DNA of 64,000 nt from Mucilaginibacter paludis DSM 18603 (GTDB lineage Bacteria > Bacteroidota > Bacteroidia > Sphingobacteriales > Sphingobacteriaceae), in NCBI RefSeq assembly GCF_000166195.2, contig NZ_CM001403.1, forward strand, positions 5,226,432 to 5,290,431. Reading direction: 5' to 3'. Shown in pieces: positions 50,741 to 59,870 of this stretch. Position numbers and translations under genes: made by a program. The notes beneath the pieces were generated by a model. That model had not been told where the DNA came from, searched no databases, and saw only the letters and a program-made list of their open reading frames with translations. Every line of letters starts with the position of its first letter. Within the stretch, counting starts at the first letter, position 1.

Positions 50741-51358
50741 ATGAACATTGCTATAGATCCGCACGATATCAAGAAGGAAAGAATTTTAGATTCCGCCTAC
50801 AACCGTTTTTTACATTATGGTTATTCTAAAACAACCATGAATGAGATTGCAGGAGACGTTTCTATGTCTAAGGCTTTGCTTTATTATTATTTTCCGGATA
50901 AAAGCCAATTATACGTTGCCGTGATGCGTAAGCTGGCTAATAGTTATTTAAAAAAGCTTACCAGCAATTCTGATGGCTTTCATAATCTCGAAGAGGCATT
51001 TATTTTTCAAATCGATACCCAGCACGATTTTATCGTGACTAACTATAATTTCTTTGATTTCTTCAGATTAAATGAGCAAAACTTGCCCGACGCGATATGG
51101 GAGATAATAGAAGAGCTTCATTCTGCCGAAATTGAACTTCTAAGGAATGCAATTGTTAAAGAAGCCAAAAAGAAAGTAATCAGGCCGGTAGAAAATCCGG
51201 AGGCTATTGCCGATATTCTGCTGGATGCCTTACACGGCGTGAGGGTAAGGGCCGTTTCTCAAAAAAAGAAGTTTTTTCCGGGTAAGGATCAACTGGAAGA
51301 AATACACCAAAAGCGTTTGCTGTTAGTCAATATTTTTGTGCGTGGCTTAACCAGTTAA
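50741..51358 (+). CDS. TetR/AcrR family transcriptional regulator
   Basis: 205 residues from ATG 50741 (MNIAIDPHDIKKERILDSA; the TTG one codon earlier is not needed). The HTH is RILDSAYNRFLHYGYSKTTMNEIAGDVSMSKALLYYYFPDKSQLY, in the normal TetR position (about 15-60). A helical ligand-binding domain follows. No membrane segments. No exporter or enzyme gene adjoins it, so target and ligand are unknown. A stem-loop follows at 51431. Confidence 0.9.
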   Translation: MNIAIDPHDIKKERILDSAYNRFLHYGYSKTTMNEIAGDVSMSKALLYYYFPDKSQLYVAVMRKLANSYLKKLTSNSDGFHNLEEAFIFQIDTQHDFIVTNYNFFDFFRLNEQNLPDAIWEIIEELHSAEIELLRNAIVKEAKKKVIRPVENPEAIADILLDALHGVRVRAVSQKKKFFPGKDQLEEIHQKRLLLVNIFVRGLTS

Positions 51359-51430
51359 ATTTAATGACTTATACGTTAGTTTTTTGATTTTTGCTACCGA
51401 AATTCTCGTTTTAATTATTATAATTGAATT

Positions 51431-51465
51431 AAACATCTAAAAACAATGGTTGTTTTTAGATGTTT
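51431..51465 (+). terminator. Stem-loop after tetR
   Basis: A perfect 16-bp stem AAACATCTAAAAACAA/TTGTTTTTAGATGTTT with a 3-base loop TGG. The A- and T-rich arms could end transcription, but no long T run follows. Confidence 0.6.
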
Positions 51466-51511
51466 ACAGTAATATTAACCAAACAAGGGCTGGCTATAAA
51501 AAACTACTACT

Positions 51512-51751
51512 ATGAGAATCTCGTCAGAAACTTTGAAAAAATTTCATTTAGTTCCTAAAATGAAATTGAAAAAAACGCTGTACAAATTGGCTAACAACTA
51601 TTTTATTGAAACCGAAGATGTGGAAGACAAAACCCATTATGAAATGTATTGGGAAAATTGGGGTCGCAAAATTCGTTTCAGCACAGGAACATTTAAAAAT
51701 GAGGATGATTTTATCTATCACGTTGAATATGCTTCAACTTGTAATGGATAA
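51512..51751 (+). CDS. Small hypothetical protein, 79 aa
   Basis: Not recognised. A 79-residue soluble protein with a basic N-terminal half (MRISSETLKKFHLVPKMKLK) and an acidic/aromatic C-terminal half (DKTHYEMYWENWGRK, FIYHVEYAST). No signal peptide or membrane helix. Transcribed in the same direction as tetR but separated by 153 bp and a stem-loop; it has its own terminator at 51780. A real gene is supported by the terminator and by coding-like codon use. Confidence 0.6.
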   Translation: MRISSETLKKFHLVPKMKLKKTLYKLANNYFIETEDVEDKTHYEMYWENWGRKIRFSTGTFKNEDDFIYHVEYASTCNG

Positions 51752-51779
51752 ACCATCGCACTCATTAAAAATAAGAAAC

Positions 51780-51806
51780 AAACCGCTGTAAAGCGGTTTT
51801 TCTTTT
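51780..51806 (+). terminator. Terminator after the 79-aa gene
   Basis: AAACCGCT pairs with AGCGGTTT around loop GTAA, followed by TTCTTTTTTT. Confidence 0.85.
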
Positions 51807-51828
51807 TTTAATGTAGCTGTAAATACTA

Positions 51829-52230
51829 TCAACTGGTTACAACTTTAATGTCGCCAGTTAAAATTTTATGTATAGGGCAAACATTGGCTATATTAATCAG
51901 CTTTTGATGTTGTTCATCGTTAATATCGCCTTTAAAAATTAACTTCCTGTCAATCAGCGTTCCAGCATCTGTTTTGTATAGCTCCAGTTGCACCAATATT
52001 TCGTCTACTATCCACATCTTACGGTCAATGTACATGCGTAGCGTAATGGCTGTGCAACTACCCAGGCTGGCCAATAGTAAGCTGTAAGGGTTCATGCCGG
52101 TGTCTGTACCCATTGCGCTTTCCGGCTCGTCAGCAATAATAACATGATCTGCCGAACGGATGGTGGTTTGATAATGGGTACGTTTAATTTCGGCCTCGGC
52201 ACTAACTATAGGCAGTAATTTAAAATTCAT
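51829..52230 (-). CDS. OsmC/Ohr family protein
   Basis: 133 residues with the OsmC fold. The two reactive cysteines lie in GSCTAITLRMYIDRK and NVCPIHKILTG, the pattern of OsmC-like peroxidases that reduce organic hydroperoxides; some relatives have other roles. GMNPYSLLLASLGSC and the C-terminus fit the family. No signal peptide. It lies next to a DinB-fold protein on the same strand. Confidence 0.9.
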   Translation of the reverse strand: MNFKLLPIVSAEAEIKRTHYQTTIRSADHVIIADEPESAMGTDTGMNPYSLLLASLGSCTAITLRMYIDRKMWIVDEILVQLELYKTDAGTLIDRKLIFKGDINDEQHQKLINIANVCPIHKILTGDIKVVTS

Positions 52231-52256
52231 TTATAAAAGTACAATAATCTGTAAAT

Positions 52257-52285
52257 AAAAAGCAACCGGTTTAGGGTTGCTTTTT
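52257..52285 (-). terminator. Terminator after the DinB-fold gene
   Basis: AAAAAGCAACC pairs with GGTTGCTTTTT (11 bp, 7-base loop); the minus strand continues with TTTA. Confidence 0.85.
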
Positions 52286-52294
52286 AAGGCACTC

Positions 52295-52828
52295 TTAGTG
52301 CATTAAAGCGTGGTCGAGCTCAGAATTGTAAAGGTCCGTATCAATGGCCGAGTGGTTAGCCTGCCAGAATTTTGACGATAATTTAAATATTTTGAAAAGG
52401 TGGTTCGATTCATGCAAAACAAAAAACTCAACCCATTGGCAAAGATTCATTTTGCCGTATTTGGCATGTGTTGCTGTGCGCGAATATTGTCCTTCGGGTA
52501 AGTCGGACAATAAGTTTGTCAGATCTTGCCTGATGCGGTACAGATCATGTAAAAGCGGCCCGGTTGATTTGGATACAAAGAAGCGGAACTCGGTATCTTT
52601 ATCCCCGTCATAAGGCTCAAAATGCGGATTGGATTCTTCCAGTATTTGCACCACTCGACTGTAAAAAATGTATTGATACCTGGCCAAATGGGCAATATTC
52701 TCGTGTATCGACCATTTATTTTTGTCGATGCGGTTATACAAAGCCTGTGGCGGTAAATCATCAATATAATGCCTGATAATTTTGTGCTGGTTTTGCAAAC
52801 GGTTAAGGGTTTGCTCGTGTATTTTCAT
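52295..52828 (-). CDS. DinB-fold protein (DinB_2 superfamily)
   Basis: 177 residues from ATG 52828 (MKIHEQTLNRLQNQHK); the open frame extends 13 codons further as a hydrophobic stretch that is probably not translated. Four-helix-bundle DinB/YfiT superfamily pattern: WSIHENIAHLARYQYIFYSR, CQWVEFFVLHESNHLFKI with histidines of a metal triad. Members act as thiol transferases or are uncharacterised. A different DinB-fold protein is at 57808. Confidence 0.8.
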   Translation of the reverse strand: MKIHEQTLNRLQNQHKIIRHYIDDLPPQALYNRIDKNKWSIHENIAHLARYQYIFYSRVVQILEESNPHFEPYDGDKDTEFRFFVSKSTGPLLHDLYRIRQDLTNLLSDLPEGQYSRTATHAKYGKMNLCQWVEFFVLHESNHLFKIFKLSSKFWQANHSAIDTDLYNSELDHALMH

Positions 52829-53186
52829 TTCAGTAATTTTTAATAACAGTGTCAACAACAAGCACAATCCGTAATTACAGAAGCCTAATTGTTAACAGAA
52901 TACATTAGTACATAATTGGTTTATATTGATAAAACGTTTAAAGCTATGCCGATGTTTTGTTATCGCCAAAAATTATTACTGAATAAGATTAATGATAAAA
53001 TTGAATTAACATTTTGATAATGTTACCGGTATTGTGCAGACTGTTTATAATCTAAATGGTTGTGTGAGTAATTTTGACATACCATCACAGCTATTTTTAA
53101 CTCTACACCTTCGCTAAAATATATTAAAAATTTTTTCGACCAATGATTTAGTATTACCTTGCCTGTATTAATAAGTGCCCCAATTA
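52829..53186. other. AT-rich intergenic region
   Basis: 358 bp between divergent genes, strongly AT-rich with no recognisable RNA or frame. Confidence 0.4.
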
Positions 53187-54026
53187 ATGCGAAAAAATAT
53201 TATAATTGCTCCATGCGGTAATAGCTTGTCAACTTTTAAAGACCATTGGTTAAAAGATGCCGATTTGCGGAATTTTGACGTGTGTTTATTGTTTTATCAT
53301 CAAAATATTGACTATCCATCATTATATGCGGACGTTGATTATTTTTTCCACTTAAAGGATTTTAAATACAAAATGATCCATCAATTATTAACCGAGATAA
53401 AGCCCGGGTTGTTGGACCAATATGAATATTTTTATTTTATTGACGATGATGTTGTTATTGATACATTAAGCATTAACAAAATGTTTGATATCGTAAGGGC
53501 TTTTGATCTATGGATTGGACAGGCATCTTTAACAAGTGATTCGTATTGCAGCTGGCCTATATTAAAACATAATTCTGATTGTTTTATACGCTTTATTGGA
53601 CAGGTTGAAGTAATGGCGCCTGTATTAAGCCGTTTTGCTGTTAAACAATGTTTATCAACTTTTACTATAAATAATTCGTCGTGGGGCATGGATAGTGTAT
53701 GGAGTAAATTGCTCGATTATCCAACTGATAAAATAGCCGTTGTTGATGCCATACAGATGAGGCATATTAACCCTGTGGGCGGCGGGGAACTTTATAAAAA
53801 AATAAATGAAAATCCGCATCAGGCTTGGGATAGTGCTGTGAAAGATTTTGATGCGATAAAAAATTCATTTACAGAGTATGGCAGGCTCCTGATTGTCAAT
53901 AACAAGAAGAACCGCGTTTTGCGTACCTTAAATAGATTGAGCGAAAAAAAGAACAAATTAAAACAAGCTTATCTGGATTATGGCCTGTCATACCGGATAA
54001 AAAACAGGTTAGGAATAAAAATATAA
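53187..54026 (+). CDS. DUF707 protein, putative glycosyltransferase
   Basis: 279 residues from ATG 53187 (MRKNIIIAPCGNSLSTFKDHW); a GTG four codons earlier is possible. The DUF707 pattern is a GT-A-like fold with FDVCLLFYHQN and the acidic YFIDDDVVID motif, and the SSWGMDSVW and MRHINPVGGG blocks. A surface-polysaccharide glycosyltransferase is the usual guess. The gene is visibly more AT-rich than its neighbours and sits alone among housekeeping genes, which suggests acquisition by transfer (inference). Confidence 0.75.
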   Translation: MRKNIIIAPCGNSLSTFKDHWLKDADLRNFDVCLLFYHQNIDYPSLYADVDYFFHLKDFKYKMIHQLLTEIKPGLLDQYEYFYFIDDDVVIDTLSINKMFDIVRAFDLWIGQASLTSDSYCSWPILKHNSDCFIRFIGQVEVMAPVLSRFAVKQCLSTFTINNSSWGMDSVWSKLLDYPTDKIAVVDAIQMRHINPVGGGELYKKINENPHQAWDSAVKDFDAIKNSFTEYGRLLIVNNKKNRVLRTLNRLSEKKNKLKQAYLDYGLSYRIKNRLGIKI

Positions 54027-54181
54027 AGCTATATAGTTAGAGGTTCTGTTTGTTGCCTAATTTGTAAACCTGTTTTACTTCGGGAGTTAACAAGCAACGC
54101 ATGTGCCTGGTTAAATACGCCGCTTTAATGTAGCGCCCATGCATATTAATTACCTTTCAATGATAACGATGCAATTTGGGG

Positions 54182-54270
54182 CCATGCGTTAAAACATAAG
54201 CATGGTCAAGTATTCCATCGGTACAGCTAAAAAGTGTACCCGGCTTAGCTTAATACCGATTGAATACTTG
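54182..54270. other. Structured intergenic element with 17-bp inverted repeat
   Basis: CAAGTATTCCATCGGTA (54207-54223) and TACCGATTGAATACTTG (54254-54270) pair with one mismatch. Inside, AGCTAA (54225-54230) pairs with TTAGCT (54245-54250) leaving a 14-base loop, AAAGTGTACCCGGC. A separate hairpin CCATGC/GCATGG lies at 54182-54205. Two or three stacked stems between convergent genes could be a bidirectional terminator, a small RNA or a MITE. Confidence 0.5.
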
Positions 54271-54359
54271 TAGGTATTGTCGTAACACTTGCTTTTTAAA
54301 TCTTTTCTTTTGGCCGGATTGCGAGTTATATGTTGGTTAAAAATAATTGTTTTTAGGGG

Positions 54360-56414
54360 TTATAAGGTTTCCTTCAGCCAGTCAAAAAACTCCCGCTGCC
54401 ATAAAATAGCATTTTGTGGTTTAAGCACCCAATGGTTTTCGTCGGGCAGGTAGATTAATTTGGATTTAATGCCCCGCAATTGAGCTGCCTGGAAAGCTTG
54501 CAAACCTTGCTCAATAGGTACGCGGTAATCTTTGCCGCCCTGAATGATCATGATGGGCGTATTCCATTTATCAACATAGTTGCTCGGGTTAAACTTGCTG
54601 TATGACCGTTGCGCCCGCATGTTGGATTTGTCCCAATAATTGCCGCCGATATCTTTATTGGCAAACCAAAGTTCTTCGGTTGTTCCGTACCAACTTTTTA
54701 AATCGAATAAGCCGTCGTGCGCTATAAATGTTTTAAAACGCCCCTCGTGTACACCAGCCAGCATATAAACCGAATATCCTCCGTAACTTGCGCCAACGCA
54801 ACCTAAGCGCTCCTTATCCACAAAGGGCTCTTTAGCAATATCATCAATAGCGCTTAAATAATCTTGTATCGGCTGGCCGCCCCAGTCGCCGCTAATCTCA
54901 CGGTTCCATTCAACACCGTGCCCCGGCATGCCGCGGCGGTTAGGTGCTATAACAATGTAGCCCTGTGCCGCCATCAACTGGAAATTCCAGCGGAAGGAGT
55001 AAAACTGCGACAGGGCCGATTGCGGTCCGCCCTGGCAATAAAGCAGCGTGGGATACTTTTTTGTGGGATCAAAATCCGGTGGATAAATTACCCAGGCCAG
55101 CATATCTTTTCCGTCGGTGGTTTTAATGTGGCGTTCGTCAACCCGGCTTGTCATCAGCTTGTTATAAGCTTTATCGTTAATATCGCTCAGCTTGTGCATA
55201 TTGCCGCCCGGTAAATTAACCGAATAGATCTCAGCTGCATGGTTCATGTCGGTACGGGTTACCAATAATTGATTACCCGATTGGCCGATGATGGAAGTAA
55301 CATCCCACTGCCCTTTGGTGATCTGCACAATTGATTCTCCCGAAGGCGAGGGTTTTTTAACATCCACACTAAAAAGTTGTTCGGTGCCGTTATGTACAGC
55401 TATAAAGTAAATTTTCGAATCATCCTTGCTAAACGTAAACGAGCTGATGCTCTCGTCCCACTTTGCGGTAAGGTTAACCTTTATCCCGGTTTTGATGTCT
55501 TTGATAATGATGTCGTTCTTATCGGCCTCATAACCATCCTCTTTCATGCTTAACCAAGCCAGGCGGTTACCATCATGACTAAAAGAGGGTTGGGTATCAT
55601 AGCCATTCATCCCCTGGGTAAGTTCCCTGGTTTCGTCGGTAGCTATGGTATATTGGTACAGGCCTGTATTGGTACTCTGGGCATAATCCTTACCCGATTT
55701 TTTTTTGCAAACATATAACACTTGTTTACTATCCGGGCTAAATATCAGGTCTTCAAGCCCGCCTGCGGGTTTTTGGGGCGTATCAAAAGCCTCGCCGTGC
55801 ATAATATCTTTTTCATTGCTGATTTTTCCGTTATCGTAATCAGCCAGAAATACGTGCGAAAACTTTCCCGTCGACCAGGTATCCCAGTGGCGGTAATTAA
55901 GATCGGTAATTACATAAGCGGTAGCTTTAGGTAAATCGGCATAGCGGTCTTTCCCTAAAACCTTTTGTATTTGTACATCGCGGGTGTACATTATTTTTTT
56001 ACCATCGGGCGATATCCGGATGTTATCAAAATCATCCTGTTGGTTAACCGTAAGCATGGCCAGGTTACCGCCATCGCTGTCCATTTGCCATATGCGGCCA
56101 TCGTACCAATAGGTAACCCTGCCGGTAAGGGCATCTATTTTTAGTATAGCTTTGCTACCCGGCTCGTTAGTTAACTGCTGTACAGGGCCACCGGTAACCG
56201 GCACACTAAACAAATTAGGTTCGGCTTTATTAAGACCCATATTATAGGTAGATACACTGTAGATGATATTTTTTTCATCGGGCGTAATAATACCGGAACC
56301 AAAACGTCCCAGTTTCCAAAGCAGTTCGGGTGTCATTTTTTGTGAGGGCTGAGCGGCTGTAATTAAAACATTTGCAGTAAGCAGTAAGGAGCTCAATAGT
56401 ACTGATTTTTTCAT
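54360..56414 (-). CDS. S9 family prolyl oligopeptidase-type peptidase, secreted
   Basis: 684 residues from ATG 56414 (MKKSVLLSSLLLTANVLITAAQ, signal peptide). The N-terminal WD40-like beta-propeller (residues about 30-420) is followed by an alpha/beta hydrolase domain: nucleophile Ser in GCVGASYGGYSVYM, oxyanion NRRGMPGHG, Asp in IQGGKDYRVP and His in DENHWV. Peptidases of this type trim peptides in the periplasm. Its start lies 8 bp downstream of the SpmA-SpmB fusion stop, so both are one operon. Confidence 0.93.
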   Translation of the reverse strand: MKKSVLLSSLLLTANVLITAAQPSQKMTPELLWKLGRFGSGIITPDEKNIIYSVSTYNMGLNKAEPNLFSVPVTGGPVQQLTNEPGSKAILKIDALTGRVTYWYDGRIWQMDSDGGNLAMLTVNQQDDFDNIRISPDGKKIMYTRDVQIQKVLGKDRYADLPKATAYVITDLNYRHWDTWSTGKFSHVFLADYDNGKISNEKDIMHGEAFDTPQKPAGGLEDLIFSPDSKQVLYVCKKKSGKDYAQSTNTGLYQYTIATDETRELTQGMNGYDTQPSFSHDGNRLAWLSMKEDGYEADKNDIIIKDIKTGIKVNLTAKWDESISSFTFSKDDSKIYFIAVHNGTEQLFSVDVKKPSPSGESIVQITKGQWDVTSIIGQSGNQLLVTRTDMNHAAEIYSVNLPGGNMHKLSDINDKAYNKLMTSRVDERHIKTTDGKDMLAWVIYPPDFDPTKKYPTLLYCQGGPQSALSQFYSFRWNFQLMAAQGYIVIAPNRRGMPGHGVEWNREISGDWGGQPIQDYLSAIDDIAKEPFVDKERLGCVGASYGGYSVYMLAGVHEGRFKTFIAHDGLFDLKSWYGTTEELWFANKDIGGNYWDKSNMRAQRSYSKFNPSNYVDKWNTPIMIIQGGKDYRVPIEQGLQAFQAAQLRGIKSKLIYLPDENHWVLKPQNAILWQREFFDWLKETL

Positions 56415-56422
56415 GATCATAA

Positions 56423-57661
56423 TTATCCAAAAAATAAATAGGCAACAAATATAGCAGCAATTACGCCTGCCAGGTCGGCAATTAATGAAGCGGGTATAAC
56501 ATAGCGCGAATTTTTAACGCCCACCGATCCGAAATAAAGTGCTACAATGTAAAATATAGAGTCGGCAGAACCGTATAATACGCTTGATAAATGGCCCACA
56601 AAACTATCTGCGCCAAAAACCTTCATATTATCCAGCATCATGGCTCGTGCTCCCGAGGCGCTTAGCGGGCGCATTAAAGCTATAGGCAATACATCCGTAA
56701 AGCGGGTATCCATATTAAAATGGCCAAATATCCATTTAAAGCCTTCGCCAACATAACCCAGCGCTCCCGATGAGCGAAACACCGCTATAGCCGCCAGCAT
56801 GGCTACCAGGTAAGGTATTATTTTAACAGAGGTTTGGAAGCCGCCTATGGCACCCTCAATAAAGGCCTCAAATACATTTACCTTTTTAAACAGGCCGCCC
56901 AAAATAAAAATAAGCGGTATAATATAAAGCATCAGGTTGCTGGCCACTTTAGAGAAAGTGCTGATCTGCTCTTTATTAAGGCAAACCGTAAGGTAAATAA
57001 CCAATAGCGCTATAAAAGCGGTTAAGCCAGTTAGCCAGCTCAAAATAACTTTATCAAACAGGTTGATTTTTTGCTTAATAGCCACTACCAGTAAACCAAC
57101 AATACTGGCTACATAGGTGGCTATGATGCAGGGGATAAAAATATCGGTCGGGTCTTTAGACAGCATAATGGCCCGTTGGGCTATAATGCTGATGGGTAAA
57201 ATAGTGAGGCCCGATGCGTGCAGCACGGCAAACATAATCTGCGCGTTGGTAGCGGTTTCCTTATCTGGATTAAGTTCTTGCAGGCTGCCCATCGCTTTTA
57301 GGCCGAGCGGGGTGGCGGCGTTATCCAAACCCAATAAATTGGCCGAAAAATTCATCATCATGTGGCCCGTAGCCGGATGGTTTTTGGGTACCTCCGGAAA
57401 TAAGCGCTGAAAAAAGGGGCCAACTATGCGCGATAAAAAATTAATGGCGCCAGCTTTTTCGCCAATGTTCATAATGCCGAGCCAAAAAGCCATGGTGCCG
57501 GCCAGTGGCAGGGCGATATCCATCACTGATGATTTGCTCGAATCGAAAATGCCATCAACCAACAACTTAAAGGCTTCCGTGTCGCCTAAAAATATCAACT
57601 TACATAAGGCTATAATAAAAGCGATAACAAAAAACGCGATCCAGATATAGTTAAGGGCCAT
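56423..57661 (-). CDS. SpmA-SpmB fusion (nucleoside recognition domain) membrane protein
   Basis: 412 residues from ATG 57661 (MALNYIWIAFFVIAFII); earlier codons give a less typical N-terminus. Two Gate/nucleoside-recognition halves are visible: FDSSKSSVMDIALPLAG...MMNFSANLLGLDNAATPLGLKAM (SpmA-like) and IPYLVAMLAAIAVFRSSGAL...RPLSASGARAMM...GSADSIFYIVALYFGSVGV (SpmB-like). Spore-former homologues act in cortex formation, but single-chain forms in non-sporulating bacteria are transporters of unknown substrate. Co-transcribed with the S9 peptidase. Confidence 0.88.
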   Translation of the reverse strand: MALNYIWIAFFVIAFIIALCKLIFLGDTEAFKLLVDGIFDSSKSSVMDIALPLAGTMAFWLGIMNIGEKAGAINFLSRIVGPFFQRLFPEVPKNHPATGHMMMNFSANLLGLDNAATPLGLKAMGSLQELNPDKETATNAQIMFAVLHASGLTILPISIIAQRAIMLSKDPTDIFIPCIIATYVASIVGLLVVAIKQKINLFDKVILSWLTGLTAFIALLVIYLTVCLNKEQISTFSKVASNLMLYIIPLIFILGGLFKKVNVFEAFIEGAIGGFQTSVKIIPYLVAMLAAIAVFRSSGALGYVGEGFKWIFGHFNMDTRFTDVLPIALMRPLSASGARAMMLDNMKVFGADSFVGHLSSVLYGSADSIFYIVALYFGSVGVKNSRYVIPASLIADLAGVIAAIFVAYLFFG

Positions 57662-57807
57662 GCAGAAGTTTAAACTTTGAAGATAATTGTTTTTAGCGAA
57701 ACAATAATACATTTTTTAATTAGAATCCCGGGGCTGGATTTAATTACGCTGATTGAAATACCGGAATATTCTGCAATTTTTAGGTTATAATTTTATAATT
57801 TGCAGGT

Positions 57808-58278
57808 ATGGATACTCCCGAACAACAGATCACCCAGATGATAGACGATTTCCTGATCCGGTTAATCACAACCGACGTCAATTGGGATTTTAAGCCTCTG
57901 GCTGATCGCTGGTCACGGAAGGAGATCATCGGGCACCTCATAGATAGCGCCAATAATAATTTAAACAGGTTTGTACGCTGCACCTACGAACAAAATTTTA
58001 AACTGATTTACGCGCAGGACGAATGGGTTGCAGCCCAGCACTACCAGGATGCTAAGGTTGATGATCTGTTAACCATCTGGCGGCTGTTAAACCGCCAGAT
58101 TAGCAGGGTGCTAAAAAACTATCCGCCATCTTTGTTGCAAAATACCTGCGATACAGGCAAAACCGATGTTAGCCTGCATACGGTTGAATGGCTGGCTAAT
58201 GATTATGTACGCCATCTGGAACATCATTTAAGGCAAATTATTGATTGGGAAACCGGGGATAATCTGATTAACTATTAA
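57808..58278 (+). CDS. DinB-fold protein (DUF1572/DinB_2-like)
   Basis: 156 residues of the DinB/YfiT four-helix-bundle superfamily: DRWSRKEIIGHLIDSANNNLNRFV with the first histidine, VEWLANDYVRHLEHHLRQI with a histidine cluster that would bind metal. Cytoplasmic, no signal. It begins a plus-strand run with a DUF3052 protein 11 bp downstream, an AlkD-like protein and a VOC protein. The biochemical role is not known. Confidence 0.85.
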   Translation: MDTPEQQITQMIDDFLIRLITTDVNWDFKPLADRWSRKEIIGHLIDSANNNLNRFVRCTYEQNFKLIYAQDEWVAAQHYQDAKVDDLLTIWRLLNRQISRVLKNYPPSLLQNTCDTGKTDVSLHTVEWLANDYVRHLEHHLRQIIDWETGDNLINY

Positions 58279-58289
58279 ATCGATAAAAA

Positions 58290-58703
58290 ATGCAAACTGC
58301 TGGGTATTCGGGTACGCCGCTGGCAAAAAAGTTGGGTATTAAGGCTGGCTTTAAAGTGATGCTGGTTAACGCGCCCGAATATTATCCTGATCTGTTTACC
58401 GATTTGCCGCCGGATATTGTTTTTGTAAATGATGCGCATCAATTGAAAGACCTGATCCATATTTTTGTGGACGACAAAGCCGGGTACCTTGCCCAGCTTC
58501 CGCTGATCAAAACTCAAATTGTTCAGAATGGCAGTATTTGGGTATCATGGCCCAAAAAGGCATCCAAAATTAAAACGGATATTACTGAAGATGTGATCCG
58601 CAATTATGCCTTGCAAACCGGTTTGGTAGATGTAAAAGTGTGTGCGGTTAATGAGGTTTGGTCGGCTTTAAAGCTGGTGATCCGTCTGGCGGACAGAAAA
58701 TAA
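58290..58703 (+). CDS. DUF3052 family protein
   Basis: 137 residues, cytoplasmic. It begins AGYSGTPLAKKLGIKAGFKV and contains the conserved SIWVSWPKKASKIKTDITED block, both typical of DUF3052 proteins, whose function is not established. It follows the DinB-fold gene by 11 bp and is probably in the same transcript. Confidence 0.88.
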   Translation: MQTAGYSGTPLAKKLGIKAGFKVMLVNAPEYYPDLFTDLPPDIVFVNDAHQLKDLIHIFVDDKAGYLAQLPLIKTQIVQNGSIWVSWPKKASKIKTDITEDVIRNYALQTGLVDVKVCAVNEVWSALKLVIRLADRK

Positions 58704-58804
58704 TTATTGCCGGAGATTTTTCTTTAATTTGATAATTTTGATTCGTTATGCGCTCTGTAGGCAGTCAGATGATGTAGTTTTATATAATCTATCTTGATCA
58801 AGCT

Positions 58805-59428
58805 ATGTTGAAAGCAATTATCGATGAGTTAAAGAAAACAGAACACGGCTTTAAACATATTATGGAGGCTGGAGACGGCTTATTGAATACTGGCGAAACC
58901 GACTATTTACAAATAGCTGCAGATTTATTGACTGAGGAAAGTTACCAGGGGCGTATGCTGGCAACTTACCTTTTAGGGCAGCTTTCGGTAAGCTGCCCCG
59001 CCGCGCTAACCCTTCTTAAAACCAGGGTTGTGCACGATGGCAACTGGCGGGTGCAGGAAATGCTGGCTAAGGCGATTGACTATTACTGCGCAGCTACAGG
59101 TTACGAAAAATCGCTGCCCGAAATTGAGATCTGGCTTACCGATGCCCAGCCCAATTTAAACCGGGCGGTAATTGAGGGGCTGCGGATATGGACGGGAAGG
59201 CCTTATTTTAAACAACACCCCGAAATAGCCATTCAGTTAATTAGCGGGCAAAAGGCAAACCAGAGCGAATACGTGCGTAAATCGGTAGGGAATGCCTTGC
59301 GGGATATAGGCAAGAAGCATATTGAATTGATTTTGGAGGAAACAAAAATGTGGGATTTGAGCGATGTTAAGGTTATGTTTGTTCATCAACTTATTTTTGG
59401 CAATAATAATAGGTATGTTGCAATATAA
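58805..59428 (+). CDS. AlkD-like HEAT-repeat DNA alkylation repair protein
   Basis: 207 residues of HEAT-like helices: QGRMLATYLLGQLS, HDGNWRVQEMLAKAIDYYC, NLNRAVIEGLRIWTGRPYF and YVRKSVGNALRDIGK. The sequence and repeat pattern match the DNA alkylation repair enzyme superfamily, in which AlkD removes bulky alkylated bases. The exact catalytic Asp cannot be assigned here, so activity is probable at best. It is in line with the DinB-fold, DUF3052 and VOC genes. Confidence 0.75.
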   Translation: MLKAIIDELKKTEHGFKHIMEAGDGLLNTGETDYLQIAADLLTEESYQGRMLATYLLGQLSVSCPAALTLLKTRVVHDGNWRVQEMLAKAIDYYCAATGYEKSLPEIEIWLTDAQPNLNRAVIEGLRIWTGRPYFKQHPEIAIQLISGQKANQSEYVRKSVGNALRDIGKKHIELILEETKMWDLSDVKVMFVHQLIFGNNNRYVAI

Positions 59429-59484
59429 TTGCAAACCTTTGCAAATGCCGGTTTGAATGATACCGAAATAAAACAAAAAGAATA

Positions 59485-59868
59485 ATGATTAGAACGGAAG
59501 TAATAATAGGCGTAAGGAATGTGCCTAAAAGCTCAGAATGGTATCAAACACTGTTAAACTGTAAAAGCAAACACGGGGGAGAGACTTTCGAGATTCTGGC
59601 AGATAAGGATGATGATACCGTTATTTTATGCCTGCACAAATGGGGCGCCCATGCGCATTCAACACTAATGAGCCCGGACGTAAAAAAAGGCAACGGATTG
59701 ATCCTGGTTTTTGCCGTGAGCAATTTTGAGCAGGTATGGGAAAACGCCCGCGAATTATATGCCGTTATTGAGGAGGTACCTCATTTGAACGAAAATTCGG
59801 GAAGGCAGGAGTTTTCCTTGCGGGATATTGATGGCTATTATGTTTCCATTGCTGACGTTCCCGTATAA
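59485..59868 (+). CDS. VOC superfamily (glyoxalase/bleomycin-resistance-like) protein
   Basis: 127 residues with the beta-alpha-beta-beta-beta pattern of a VOC fold: VIIGVRNVPKSSEWYQTLLNC at the N-terminus and FSLRDIDGYYVSIAD at the C-terminus. Metal ligands are not certain. Members are dioxygenases, isomerases or antibiotic-binding proteins; no specific role can be read. Its stop lies 2 bp from the stop of the convergent gpmA. Confidence 0.82.
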   Translation: MIRTEVIIGVRNVPKSSEWYQTLLNCKSKHGGETFEILADKDDDTVILCLHKWGAHAHSTLMSPDVKKGNGLILVFAVSNFEQVWENARELYAVIEEVPHLNENSGRQEFSLRDIDGYYVSIADVPV

Positions 59869-59870
59869 GC

